A stretch of 64,000 nucleotides of DNA from Periplaneta americana (Eukaryota; Arthropoda; Insecta; Blattodea; Blattidae), in NCBI RefSeq assembly GCF_040183065.1, contig NC_091120.1, positions 173,015,988-173,079,987 of the forward strand, given 5' to 3'. Below, one piece after another: positions 13,401 to 23,719 of this stretch. Numbering within the stretch: the stretch's first letter is position 1; every line of letters starts with the position of its first letter. The notes beneath the pieces were generated by a model, which saw only the letters and a list, made by a program, of their open reading frames with translations, made no database searches and was not told the origin of the DNA. The position numbers were made by a program, and so were the translations under genes.

Positions 13401-16400
13401 TGATGTGTTAAGCTGTGGCTATGAAATTGTTTGTATATTATTTCTGCTTCTGTAAATAAAGCTAAATAAGATTATCTGTCAGCAGTTTTAGTAGACTAGG
13501 AAGCATTGACTACAATTTCTGTGTTCATAGTTGGTGATGTGTTGATATTGAGACATAAGGTTTTTGACTCCCCTATAAGTTCCCACTAGACCTACGCATA
13601 GTATTCAATTTATTAGTTTCTACATTTCGACAAACTTTCAATAAATTGTCCACTTTACCACAACCATTACACACACATGTTTTGAAAAAGCATTGTGCAG
13701 TTATATGATTTAATTTTCCACAACGTTAACAAATATAGAACTACAGATTTACTTTTATCACCTACGTACCTTGAACTTTCTCTGATTTTCCTCCACGAAC
13801 CAATAGTGATGACAGGAACTGAAGACGGAGTTTGATCAGCTCCTAATGCTGCGTTTTTCATAGTGCCTCTAGTTTAACAGTGCATTTGTAAGTCAAGTTC
13901 GTTCCACCAAGTAATCGTTTCTTAATATTCTCATTGCGAATTCCTCAAACCAATTGATCATGTAAATTTTCTTCTAAATGCTCGCCAAAATTACAATGCT
14001 GCAAAGGGCCATTCACAACGAAAAGTAAACGCCAAAGCTTGTAGTCAGGTTATTTAATGTAACTATTCACAATGATTTTCATAAACATTGATATTAGAAG
14101 TGAACGAAAACGCGAACCAGAAGCTTGCAAACTTCATGCTTTTCATTTGCGGTAACGTCACTGATTGTTTGCAGTCATCTGTTTACAGATATATTTTATT
14201 TCATGGTCTTAAGGTAACATTAGGTTACCAGAATTGGTACCTTTTAATCTTCTGCGATATCATTGACCACAAAATATTGCTCAGAGACATTCTGTCCATA
14301 TCTTCCAATTATCTCTATTAATATTGAATTTAGCAATGTTACCTGTTGTTCCTTAATAACTGTTGTCGTTTCAATTGTTTTCTTTTTCATCTCGTCGCCA
14401 ATATTATTATCTTTATATTAGGTAATATAATAATGATTTTATTTAATAAACTCATTGAATTAACAATTTTTAATACAGAAAATCCTCTTGATTAACATAG
14501 ATCAAAACTCTTGTTTTTCGTATCCATAGATACCAAACAATATTACATTCTTATGATACGTTACAATAACTTCCATTAATGCGGCAATAGCAGCACACGA
14601 AACTGAAGTAGCCTACTTAGAATATTTTCAAAACCAATTTTTGTACAAGGTTTGTGTAATTGTTTCAGATGTGCTTGGATCTGCGAAAGGCTGGGCAGCA
14701 AGTTTGCTGTTCCATCCGTCACTTAGAGATCAGTTCCGTGCATTTGTGGAGAGAAAAGACACTTTCAGCCTGGGTGTTTGCAATGGTTGCCAGCTAATTA
14801 GTTTACTAGGTTGGATAGGATTGCAATCAGAAGGTGAATATATCTTAGTTTCTTAATTTATTGTCAAACATAATGATGTAAAGTCTGTGACGATTATGAC
14901 AATTATTTCCAAAATCTCCCATATTTTCAGTTTGAAAACCTGGCAACCCTAGTTAAGGTGGTTATATCACGTACACTCAACCTTCAAACTGTTTGGAGGA
15001 CCATACCTGCCATCCGTTAGTGGTCCATATGACCTAATCGGAAGGATTGTCAGACAACTCTACCGACCATATCACCTCTTCACACTTAGGGGATGCTTAT
15101 GCACACCATTTCTTCCATATTTGATGGAACAGTTATACCACTGTAATTCTGTCCCCAGAGCTTCGTTTTTTAAAAACAGGTTGAACTACTGGAAGGTGAG
15201 GATGGAATTTGAGTAGGAGAGGTTATGAAATGCACTTCACTACCCCTTACAACTCATACAATGATAAAGTAAAAAACTGTTGAACAGTAAGTAATCTGTC
15301 TAGGCATAATCTTAAGGCTGAGTTTTGAAGAACAGATATTTTTTGTAGATGAGTTGCTGATGCTCCTCCCCATATTTCACATCCATAGGTCAATTTTGAT
15401 CGAATATAGCCTAAGCATTATAAAACAGACGCATTGTTGTGATATCTGATCCCCATTCCTTATTAGCTATGATCTTCAAGAGATTTAATCATGGTAGACG
15501 CTGCAAAGCAACATTGGTTAAATGTGTTTTCCATAAAAGTTTTTCATCAAAAATTAATCCTAGGATCTTAGGAGTTGGATTGTACTGAATTTCTTGATTA
15601 TTCAGATAAATGTGAGGTTTATAGTTTTTTAAGCTATATCTTCTTGTGAAGACAGTATATTCAGTTTTTAATTGTGAGATAGATAGATTCCATGTGGATG
15701 CCCAATTACTGATATTATTTACAGCTGTTGTATAACTCTTAATGATTCGTTTGGATCGTTGTTCGTAGCCCATATTGTAACATCATCTGCATAGATACTT
15801 ATTTTACCTCAGGTAGAACAACATCAGGTAAGTCATGTAACATTATATTAAATAAATTTGGGCAACAGTAAGTAATAATAATAATGGAAAAAAGTTGAAG
15901 TAAAGAGATTCGAACAGAGACCTTAATGCATTCTAATCCATATTCTATCCATTTAGCTGTCCTGACTTTCTGGTAAATGAGCTCATGATGGGTAGTTAAG
16001 AAACTGGATGGCAACACAACTTGAAAGAGTCTTCCTTATTTTATTTATTAATTATTACCAGTATTTATTTATTGCCCTCAAATAAATTGCTGTGATCGTC
16101 TACTTGTTTAACATGGGTGTATTGTGTTGCCTTGAAACTCTACAATTTGCTGCGACTTTCGCCTCATTTCCTATTGACTACCTCTCCATTTTAAAAATAT
16201 TTCAAGCCTTAAAAGAGTGCTCATTTATTTTCTACGACCTTTACATGGAGACTTACTACTTATTCCACGTGTAAACCCTATGCTTTGTATATACCTTTAG
16301 AAAATCACGTTGCTAAATCATGTTGTGTTACCCACAGCCAAGACTGAGGTGTCAGATGACCTGCCAGTACCTGATGTTGTGCTAGACCACAATCTGTCCG

Positions 16401-18460
16401 AGAGATTTGAGTGCCGCTTCAGCACTGTTCGCATCGAGAGGAGTCCTTCCATTATGCTACGAGGCATGGAGGGGTGTGTCTTAGGAGTCTGGGTTGCACA
16501 TGGAGAAGGTTTGTTGTTGTACATAATGAGGTATCTTATAAGTTACAGGTTTAAAGCACTCATAACTTTACAATGATTAATTTGAGCTACTTTTGTGTAC
16601 AGAGATTGATTTGGGCTACTATAAATGATTAAACAGAGAGCCTTCATTTGACTGTCATATTATATTTTATGCTCGACCATGCCGAAATGTAGTAATTATA
16701 CACCTGGTAGCAGTCCTTTAATGCATGTCATTAAAGTACACCTATTCATTAAAGTTCAGGTTTTCGATTATTCTCGGATATGCAATCGAAAGACAACGAG
16801 GGAAATGTCATGGAGGCTGGAAATCCACTACTGTCGCAGAAGGTTATGTTCTGTTACTATAATAATTAGCGTTAATTGTAAATAATATTCAAATAAATTC
16901 AATTTGTCATCTCGTTTTTCAATTCTAAATCAATTTCCAGGTTATATCAAAATTAGTTCATGTTACATTACATCAAGGTCAATGACATTATTGTTCCTCG
17001 GAAAAAAATCAATACTTTCGCGTCTGCGCACATCTCACAATTGACGAGCTATGAACAAGGTCACTTCCGATCTTCTGTCAGATACAAATAAAATGAATAC
17101 TTCTGAATAATTTCAAGTTAGAAATATGGTCGAGCATAAATGGTAATTAAGACGCTCGTATGAAAATTATGAAACTCACTTGCGCTCGTTTCATAAACAA
17201 ACATACTTGCGTCTTAATTATTATCATTATAGGCTCGTTGCATAATGTACAAATATGACAGTCAAATGAAGGCTCTGTGTTTAATATTTATTGTTTACAT
17301 TGACTTGTCAGTACATGTTCTCCAAATTATATTGGGCTACTGTGTTTACAAAGATTGATTTGGACTACTTCTCTTGTTTCAGAAGATTTATCAGAACATG
17401 TAGGATAGTTTTGGACATTCAAAATTCTTACTGATCAAGTAGTTCGTAAAATGAATTTTTGAAGGATGATAAAAATATTTAAGACAGAATTTTTTACAGT
17501 TTCATTGGAACAAAATTATGTGTTTGGTGGAACTGAGGTGATTTTGTTTGCGTAAAGACAGTTCTGTCAACAGACATAGAACAAACGTGTACTTTATGGT
17601 TTTCTATGTGTATTTTATAATTTTCTGTATTATTTCTTTGTCACATGTGTTTCTCCCACTGTTTACTATTATGATACTACATAAAAATTCCAGTTCTAGT
17701 AATGACAGCCCATGACATAAATCTTTCATAGAGAATTTTTTATTGTTTATAGAATTACAGACTGGTGTAGGAAATGTTTTAATATTTGCAGGTCGTTTCA
17801 CATTCCGCAATGAGGAAGTGGTCACAAGCTTGGAAAAGAGTCGCTGCCTTGCCATAAAATATGTGGACGATGATGGAAGACCAACAATGGCATATCCACT
17901 CAATCCTAATGGAAGCCCTTGTAAGTATTGTACACCCTTAAATACTTCACATTGTTATTCATGTTACAGTGTACCAGAGTTGAACTCTTCCACTCATTCA
18001 TGAGAATGGATCCCAAAGATTATCATCTTTACTGCTGAGAACATTACATTCCAGAATTTTTTTTCTCTCATAAAATTGGAGCCAATCTTCCCCCTTTCCA
18101 CCAAGATTTTCCTGATTTCAGAATTTATTGCCTATTCCAGGGATTCCAATTGATTACTTTTATTATGATTATGATGATGATGATGATGATAATGAAATCA
18201 GTAAAAGTAGAAGTTACAGTGCATAATCTATGGGCCATTCTCTTGAATTTAGACTTTTATTTTGTCTTTTCTCAGATGGAGTTGCTGGAGTATGCTCTGA
18301 AGATGGTCGCCATCTTGCCATGATGCCTCACCCTGAGCGCTGCACACAGCTGTGGCAATGGCCCTGGATGCCAGCAGATTGGCGTAATAAATACACCATT
18401 TCACCCTGGTTGCGCATCTTTGAGAATGCCTTCACCTGGTGTGTTCAGAATGCATCATAG
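10228..18460 (+). CDS. PFAS: Phosphoribosylformylglycinamidine synthase, C-terminal 7 exons (partial gene)
   Basis: Cytosolic FGAR amidotransferase: it converts FGAR, ATP and glutamine to FGAM, step four of de novo purine synthesis. Exons read from GT-AG junctions and continuous homology: 10228-10473, 10565-11047, 12232-12408, 14669-14833, 16338-16508, 17792-17920, 18276-18460 (TAG stop 18458-18460). Together they give about 517 residues; the vertebrate enzyme has about 1,340, so this is roughly the last two fifths. Exons 1-2 hold the end of the second AIRS-like ATP-binding domain ([17 protein letters not shown]). Exons 3-7 hold the class I glutaminase with [15 protein letters not shown], the nucleophile in LGVCNGCQ, and PHPER. 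All introns are phase 1, and the first listed exon also starts in phase 1, so upstream exons exist left of the window. The frame is intact throughout, with no sign of decay. No clear AATAAA occurs within 900 bp of the stop; one lies at 19479-19484. Confidence 0.95.
10565..11047 (+). CDS. PFAS: PFAS exon: end of AIRS domain and linker
   Basis: Acceptor TATATTGCAG, donor G|GTAAGT. It encodes [20 protein letters not shown], the glycine-rich end of the AIRS fold, followed by [12 protein letters not shown]. The linker [18 protein letters not shown] leads into the glutaminase. The intron before it is only 91 bp. Confidence 0.95.
11174..11417 (+). repeat. Interspersed repeat R1, left part (interrupted copy)
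   Basis: Contains GCAGACAGGTTTGAACCT, GAGGCAACTAATCCAGGAGA, AATCAGACTTCAGATG and GCCTGATAATAGATGTA. The same series occurs at 43321-43590 and, truncated, at 41515-41588. The copy is split by a TA-flanked element and resumes at 12149 with CATATCAGCCAGAA. Class not determined; it could be a SINE-like or LINE-tail family. Confidence 0.8.
11418..12148. mobile_element. TA-flanked TIR element (Tc1/mariner-like, non-autonomous)
   Basis: Left end CACTGGCGTTCAAACATACC and right end, read on the other strand, CACTGGTGTTCAAAGATGTC. Inverted repeats run about 23 bp. TA lies at 11416-11417 and 12149-12150. Deleting the element plus one TA rejoins repeat R1 exactly as seen in the intact copy at 43321-43590, so both ends and the TA duplication are well supported. 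The interior holds a LINE 3' fragment and a two-copy direct repeat at about 11577-11637, but no transposase. Confidence 0.82.
11660..11985 (+). pseudogene. LINE 3' end (5'-truncated ORF2 C-terminus), copy 1
   Basis: Frame 11662-11970 reads [31 protein letters not shown], then a C-x2-C cluster (NCPLCNSN), EHLKICAS and [10 protein letters not shown]. This is the C-terminal zinc-binding tail typical of non-LTR retrotransposon ORF2. It ends in an AAC-rich tail (11972-11985). A close copy lies at 21836-22110 and a distant one on the other strand at 19500-20060. Confidence 0.85.
12232..12408 (+). CDS. PFAS: PFAS exon: start of glutaminase domain
   Basis: Acceptor TATTTCAG, donor G|GTGAGT. It encodes [27 protein letters not shown] and GGFSYA, the first strands of the class I glutamine amidotransferase domain. 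The preceding intron carries a transposon inserted into an older repeat. Confidence 0.95.
12409..14668 (+). other. PFAS intron
   Basis: AT-rich intron between exons 3 and 4 of the window. Apart from the gag relic at 13640-14060 on the opposite strand, no feature was recognised. Confidence 0.8.
13640..14060 (-). pseudogene. Degenerate LTR-retrotransposon (Gypsy-like) gag relic
   Basis: Reading the minus strand from about 14060 to 13640 gives a broken frame: [16 protein letters not shown], stop, [14 protein letters not shown], then further stops, then CCHC knuckles. The first knuckle is C-x2-C-x4-H-x4-C ([12 protein letters not shown]) with a stop just inside it. The second has lost its histidine (CNGCGKVDN). 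The order (LHDQLV-GIRNE, KRLL, zinc knuckles) is that of Gypsy-type gag. Several stops make it dead. No LTRs or pol were seen. Confidence 0.72.
14669..14833 (+). CDS. PFAS: PFAS exon with catalytic cysteine
   Basis: Acceptor TTGTTTCAG, donor G|GTGAAT. It encodes [20 protein letters not shown], then [18 protein letters not shown]. The first Cys of VCNGC, codon 14779-14781, is the glutaminase nucleophile by family knowledge. Confidence 0.95.
15480..16020 (-). pseudogene. LINE reverse-transcriptase relic (Jockey/CR1-like)
   Basis: On the minus strand: [18 protein letters not shown] (to about 15800), then [13 protein letters not shown] in another frame, then, after a further frame change, [16 protein letters not shown] and [18 protein letters not shown] (15773-15489). 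YADD is the catalytic motif of the polymerase; the W-N-L-KTE and KILGL-FD blocks are the thumb. At least two frameshifts mean it is inactive. Confidence 0.85.
16338..16508 (+). CDS. PFAS: PFAS exon: middle of glutaminase domain
   Basis: Acceptor TTACCCACAG, donor G|GTTTGT. It encodes [40 protein letters not shown], the conserved NLSxRFExR and AHGEG blocks of PFAS. Confidence 0.95.
16633..17281. mobile_element. TIR element of about 650 bp in PFAS intron
   Basis: Left terminus contains GAGCCTTCATTTGACTGTCA; the right terminus 17252-17279 is its inverse. TIRs are about 28 bp with two mismatches. A second inner inverted pair (TTTATGCTCGACCAT at about 16667 and its inverse near 17127) lies inside. 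No transposase. Target duplication unclear. Flanks on both sides carry GATTGATTTGGGCTACT-like words. Confidence 0.7.
17792..17920 (+). CDS. PFAS: PFAS exon: [13 protein letters not shown] block
   Basis: Acceptor TATTTGCAG, donor T|GTAAGT. It encodes [38 protein letters not shown]. The final T joins the next exon to make a Tyr codon where a Gly is usual in vertebrates. Confidence 0.95.
18276..18460 (+). CDS. PFAS: PFAS terminal exon with catalytic His/Glu
   Basis: Acceptor TTTTCTCAG; stop TAG at 18458-18460. It encodes [20 protein letters not shown] then the C-terminus [15 protein letters not shown]. His 18329-18331 and Glu 18335-18337 in PHPER complete the triad. The protein ends about where other PFAS proteins end. 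Confidence 0.95.
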
Positions 18461-18704
18461 AATCTCGGCTATTTCTGTGATTTTTCTTTTTTTCCTCTCA
18501 TGTGACATTTCATTCCATTTCATTTTTATACTATAATATAGCAGAAATATTTTTGTATACGGTAGAAATTTCTCATGAACTATAAGTGTGACTATATTTA
18601 AGGACCTTTTTGCGTTTTTGTACCATTATAAACTCAGCCGTCGGTTATCTTAGTGTTGCAAATCGGATTTCTTAAACATTGAATTATTAAGAATTCTGTG
18701 TTTA

Positions 18705-19310
18705 TACTGGGTGTTCAGTTCAAAGTGTGTCATGGCTCGCTGTATGCCGTCATGTGCTAGCCGAAGAGCCTAGAGAATTCAGTCTTCCTACACTTCTGCA
18801 AAGGCATATTACCTATGTGCCAGAGAAGTTGCCTAGCAAGTACAGCATTCATCCTGAAGAGTATGTACCGATACGTACAGTAACGGCGGTAGTGGCAAGA
18901 ATGTGAACTCTTTGGAAACACGTACTGAGGTGAGTTTTTTTCTTACTGTCAGGATATAGGGAGAGGGTTAAGACGATTACTTACGTATTTGTTGACATTA
19001 ACTTCGACGGTCAACATGGACACAGAGCATTTGATTTGTGAAATGTTGCCGTATGCAACCGATGATAACAAATACCCTGCGTACGACTTGCCCGCACAAA
19101 ACACAGTTTGAAAGAGGTTATGGTAGCACACAGACCATACAGGCTGCCATCTGTTGCTATGACGTTCAAGTTATACCGTACATGTTCTCAAGTTCAGATT
19201 GAACGCCTTGATTAATAGGCAACTTCTCTGACATAAAAGCTGAAACTCGCTTCAAATCGATGACTCAACAACAGTGACGTCATGACACACTTTGAAATGA
19301 ACACCCAGTA
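18705..19310. mobile_element. TA-flanked TIR element in PFAS 3' region
   Basis: Left end TACTGGGTGTTCAGTTCAAA; right end, reversed, TACTGGGTGTTCATTTCAAA. TIRs run about 29 bp with one mismatch, with TA at each edge, as in Tc1/mariner-derived non-autonomous elements. A subterminal word (CAGAGAAGTTGCCTA) is also present in inverted orientation about 110 and 95 bp from the ends. It starts 245 bp after the PFAS stop and so may be part of its 3' UTR. Confidence 0.75.
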
Positions 19311-19343
19311 GTTAAACAAAAGCTATTTGTATTGCAGCTTTGA

Positions 19344-19425
19344 ATATGAGGTATTTAATTCATGTTCCTAATAGGAAGATGTATATCGTCATTGTTCCGG
19401 CAATAACTCCTATGTGACATATTTA
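19344..19425. repeat. Inverted repeat arm (pair with 20078-20160)
   Basis: Contains GTCATTGTTCCGGCAATAAC then TCCTATGTG; the same word is found reversed at 20083-20120. The two arms flank the minus-strand LINE relic and a possible polyadenylation signal (AATAAA 19479-19484). Confidence 0.6.
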
Positions 19426-19489
19426 TCGATTTTCAGATTTTTGCTCTATTAAATAACTTATATAGTGATACAGCAAAAAATAAAATCTC

Positions 19490-20060
19490 CTGTATGTGTG
19501 TGTATCTAATGCTCTGGATTTAACAATGAAGTCATCATCCTTCTTGCTTTCCAATATTTTGATGGATGGTCCACAAATGTCCTAAGAATTTCACAATTAG
19601 CCAGGTGCTCCATCCCCATGTCCTCTTCTCTGGTGCACAGGCATTTAAGTGAATTCAGTACTCCAATACGATGGAGGTGTTTACTGAGGCAATCATGACC
19701 AGTAATCAATCTAAACATGGCCATGGCAGATTTTCGAGGTAGATCAGGAATTAGTTTTGGATCTTTGAATGATTCTTTCAATTTTGATATTTTGTCTGTT
19801 TGCTGTTACTTATTCTTTTTTATGACTCGTTTTATTGATTCATATGGGAACTTGAAATTTGTTTTTAAGTTGATTTTAGTTCCTTTCTTTGCTAACGTGT
19901 CCGCTTTCTCGTTACTGTTCAGTCCACAGTGGGCCTGGATCCATTGGAAGACCACTTTTTTATTTAGCATTCCTGTAATTATATTTCTTTCTTTCGAAAA
20001 TGTAAGAATTCACAATCTCCTATGCACTACTGCCATAGAAGAATAGATGTGTTTTTTTTT
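19490..20060 (-). pseudogene. LINE ORF2 C-terminus with RNase H relic
   Basis: Minus strand from about 20040: FQWIQAHCGLNSNEKADTLA, the end of an RNase H domain with the conserved NE-AD-LA block. Then [33 protein letters not shown], a cysteine cluster and EHLANCE, ending at 19506. In-frame TGA and TAA lie upstream of and between these blocks, so it is a pseudogene. It is related to, but clearly diverged from, the fragments at 11660 and 21836. Confidence 0.85.
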
Positions 20061-20077
20061 CCCCCCCTCTCCTGAAA

Positions 20078-20160
20078 AATTTCATATTTTGCACATAGGA
20101 GTTATTGCAGGAACAACGACATTTAATATTTTAGTTAGGTATTTTATTCCTTTCCTCTAT
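20078..20160. repeat. Inverted repeat arm (pair with 19344-19425)
   Basis: Reverse partner of 19344-19425: reads CACATAGGAGTTATTGCAGG then AACAACGAC. Identity is partial but clear. Confidence 0.6.
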
Positions 20161-21179
20161 TTCATAAGAGATGAGTAGAAGAGTGATATAATCGACCATG
20201 AAAATGTGATACATTATTTTTTTATTCATGTAAATCTCGCATTTTCATAATAACTTTACATTTTTGTGAGCTGCCATTAGAAACCAATACAGTACCTTAT
20301 GACTTAAGAAAGAGAATGTTTATCTGTTGTTGAAAATATAATTAAAATATAGTGATGATTTAGATTAACCCTGAGGAGGTTTCAGTGGACCAATTGTGAT
20401 TATCTCTCTAGCATCAGAATAACTGAATTACTGTAATTGCCCTTGAATCTGAGATTGACAATTCAGATTAGCTGCGGAGGATGGACTTGAAGGATGATAG
20501 AGAGCCTTAGCATTGCTTCCTTTAAGAGGGAAGTGAAGGTTCTGAATAATAGCTATACTTCATTATACTGTGTGATAGAATACCATCCATTTCCTCGCCC
20601 AAGCGTCCCATCTGTTCTGGCCTTGCAGCAGTCTTTTAATAGACTATACAAAACAGAAAAATAAAAGAAAACCGGTTTTCAGTCTTTGAAGTGACTTGTC
20701 AGACAAGGCCTTCCTACCTCATAGGAAGGAAGATTCGAAGCTTATTCAGTGCCTATTATATTTAAATTATGAGTAACATTGAAGGTTTTAGTGATATGAT
20801 ATGATATTTATTTGTCAGTCAACTTTACAATTCACAGTTATGATGGACCATCACATTTCTGTTTTTCGATCCACCATCCCTTTAATACATATCACTCTTT
20901 TATATTAATATATTCATTTGCCAAGTATTTCTTGATTACTTCCTATTCTTCTGTTTTCACTGAATTGCTATATATCTTTCCCTATCTATCCTCTTCTATT
21001 CTCTCTTATACCTAGACTGTCTCCCTCTCAATTGTCGCTTTCGTAATACTGCATATTCCTTTCCTTAATAATTCACATTTTTTCATTCATTTTCTTCTCA
21101 ACTCTCAAGTCTACCTACTCAGTTATTCTTTTCCTGAATTAATTGTTTACATTTTCCTCTCTCTATTTTTATTTACATT

Positions 21180-21440
21180 GTCACATAATTGTACCTACAC
21201 CGATTTCACATTTCTGATAATCCTACTTGTCTGTGGTGCAATAATCATGATGAAGATCTGGAACACATTCTTCTATATTGTCTATCCATATACCACAAAA
21301 GAAGTAAATTAAAATTATCAATACCAGTTGCAGAAGACACAGCCCTGCAGTATATATTGACTACACCCCAACTCTGGCTACTAGCAACAGGCATTATAAT
21401 GAACACTGATCAAAATACTCCTCATTTCTCGTGAAAAACA
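21180..21440 (+). pseudogene. LINE ORF2 C-terminal tail, second family
   Basis: Frame 21189-21434 reads YLHRFHISDNPTCLWCNN, EDLEHILLYC and TPQLWLLATGII before a stop. This is the H-x-C-x2-C...EH-x-C tail of a non-LTR retrotransposon. An AACAACAAC-type tail follows. Most of the element is missing on the 5' side. Confidence 0.78.
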
Positions 21441-21835
21441 ACAACTGAATAGACTATAGTGGATTTTATGTTGTCAGCAAACAGCTGGATACATTAAGAA
21501 GATTGACTTATTTACGTATTTATCTCTTTCTCTTCACTTCACTCCTAAATTTCCTATTTTATTACCTCTTTCCTTATATTTATTCCTATAATACTACTAC
21601 AGATATATTCCCCTGATATTACTCCCAATCCACAACATTGAAAAACATTGAAATATCTAATTCACTTAATTACATTTCCAATTTCTCTCTCTTCTACTTC
21701 ACATTTGTTCAGATATTTTTTCACTTTAATTTTCTTTTATTCATTGTTTGTATGTATATCTTACTACACTCTTACACAATCTTCTTACACTTAACACTTT
21801 CTTCTCTAATCCTATTCTATCACTTTCGCGTCATA

Positions 21836-22110
21836 ATCCACAGTTAATTCCCGATTTACCACGCAAATCGTTTGTAGCTGCATTTAGATTGGCAACAGGC
21901 CATGATTGTTTGGCCAAACATCTGCATAGAATTGGAATATATCAGTCCCCTAACTGCCCATTGTGTAACTCAAACCAAGAAATGGATTCAGAACACCTCA
22001 AAATCTGTGCTTCAGTGGCTGACCATGATAATATCTTTGAAAAATATTGGAGTACAAGAGATCAAATGACTTTATTGTCAAACACCTTGCATTAGAAAAC
22101 AACAACAACT
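21836..22110 (+). pseudogene. LINE 3' end, copy 2 of the 11660 family
   Basis: Nearly identical to 11696-11985: CATAATCCACAGTTAATTCC through GGCAACAGGCCATGATTGTT to the AAAACAACAACAAC tail. The 5' truncation point falls next to CTTTCGCG. Reading frame [20 protein letters not shown] is intact to the stop. Confidence 0.88.
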
Positions 22111-22135
22111 TTTGCCAACCCTAATTTTCTTGCAT

Positions 22136-22415
22136 TCACTTTTTAGCACTCTTCTTCCTCGCTAATTCCATCCTTCTAACTATTCTGTCCTCCATTTCGC
22201 CATTTAATAACCTCTCCAAAGCCCTATCTATTTTGTCCTCACAGTCACTAATATCTGGTAGTCGCTTCATTTCTTTGCTCGTTCTTATCATGTCTTTTCT
22301 TGCATTTCCTCCATTAGTCTTGTCTATGCTCCTCACCTCAGACACTTCTAGTTGTTTCCCTAATCCTTCATCCGCAGTATTTTGTATCTGCCTCACGTTT
22401 TGTTTTCCTCCTTGG
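22136..22415 (-). other. Unclassified ORF at the 5' end of the composite insertion
   Basis: Open on the minus strand from the insertion edge to a stop at about 22136: KQNVRQIQNTADEGLGKQ, then a basic and acidic, probably helical stretch (KEMKRLPDISDCEDKIDRAL) ending RMELARKKSAKK. There is no start codon before the insertion edge except the internal Met. It could be the 5'-truncated end of a retroelement ORF1; I do not recognise the family. Confidence 0.4.
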
Positions 22416-22431
22416 TGAAGGTTTTAGTGAT

Positions 22432-23481
22432 CATTTAACAGTAATGTCGGTAATAATTTAAGAACAGACAAACTGATCGCTGTTATACAAAGCTACTTAA
22501 CAATTCCTGTGATCTAAGGAGCCAAGTTTTGCTACACAGCCTCTGACTTTATATCAGTAGCAAACGACATTTTGCACTAGAAACTGCAGTAGCCTACTCT
22601 TATGCCTGAGAACGAATTGTTTCCATTTTAGGATAATTACTGTAATGAAAATGTTTCCCATTATACCTAATATGAATATGTATTAACAGGAACTTGTTAG
22701 CAAACCTTTTTAATCTATAGTAGAATTCCGATTATTACCTGCCACTCTATTAACCGACTGGCAGTTTATCTTTCTCTACCTTCTTTTTTTCTCCTGCATA
22801 AAAAAATATGAAGTGCTGTACATTGTGTTACTACGTATTTTTCTGTAGAGGCTTATTAATTACAAGCATAGCACACAGTATGTAAATAGGAATGTTTTCG
22901 CTGCTGGCAACAGAAACTCTTACTTGTGGGAGGGGGTGTTTTTCCCAACTTGTAAAATAGTCGCTACATGCTTTCAAAGAAATAACTCCCCTGTGTACTA
23001 TTCAGACCTTATCCTTACTATTCAAGTGGCCGTACTGCATACTTCTATGTAAAATATCTTCTTTCATGTGTGTCAAAAGAAAACGTGTGCTAATTATCGA
23101 AAATAATTGAGAGGTTTGAGGAAGAAATTGTGGCTCATGTCGCATCAGAATATGAGATTGTCGTTACAACTGTGCGCGATTTAATAAAAAACAAGGATGA
23201 ATTGTATAAAGTACGAATATGTACATCTATAACACGAGACATCTACTATTTCTATCTTTCTGCAGACAACCATCGCAAGAAAACTCGACGTTAATAACTG
23301 GACATAAATTACTCAAGTTCTGATCCATTACCTAACATAGTAAACACAAGGCCACGAAGGAAATTATGAAATTGTAGTTTAATTTATGAAAATCTTTTAT
23401 TGTACGGACAATTTATGATGTAGCTACAATATTTATAACATTCCTTAGTAATGATGGCATATTAACTAGTAAGGTATGTAA
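22432..23481. other. Intergenic, no recognised feature
   Basis: AT-rich sequence without convincing coding potential, TIRs or tRNA-like boxes. Confidence 0.6.
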
Positions 23482-23719
23482 ATGAAGGGCTCAGAGCCAA
23501 AGGCGACCAGCCCACAATTTTGTATTGTTCATTATTAAGCCTTTTTTCAAAACTGTACATTGTTGTTATAGATTCATGATATTTTTTTGTGTTTATTCAA
23601 TGTAGACCATTTAAAATAAATTGTGAAACTAATAATTTTTGTAAGGATCCTCTTAATATCAACTCTTATTTACTCATTTTGTAATTGTGGGTTAGTCGCC
23701 TTTGGCTCTGAGCCCTTCA
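23482..23719. mobile_element. Foldback MITE, divergent member
   Basis: Left arm ATGAAGGGCTCAGAGCCAAA, right arm its near-perfect inverse (TTTGGCTCTGAGCCCTTCA). Arms run about 37 bp in a 238-bp element. Length and outer words resemble the three copies at 31941, 43628 and 53463, but the inner sequence differs, so I treat it as a sister family. Confidence 0.75.

Larger units (their letters stand above)
20796..22415 (-). mobile_element. Composite nested insertion with 16-bp target duplication
   Basis: TGAAGGTTTTAGTGAT occurs at 20780-20795 and again at 22416-22431, marking a 1,620-bp insertion. The left edge is an ATATG/ATATT tract that looks like the reversed tail of a minus-strand retroelement. 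The right end carries a minus-strand ORF (22136-22415). Two + strand LINE tails (21180-21440, 21836-22110) lie inside, so this is probably a retroelement that later received other insertions. Confidence 0.65.
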
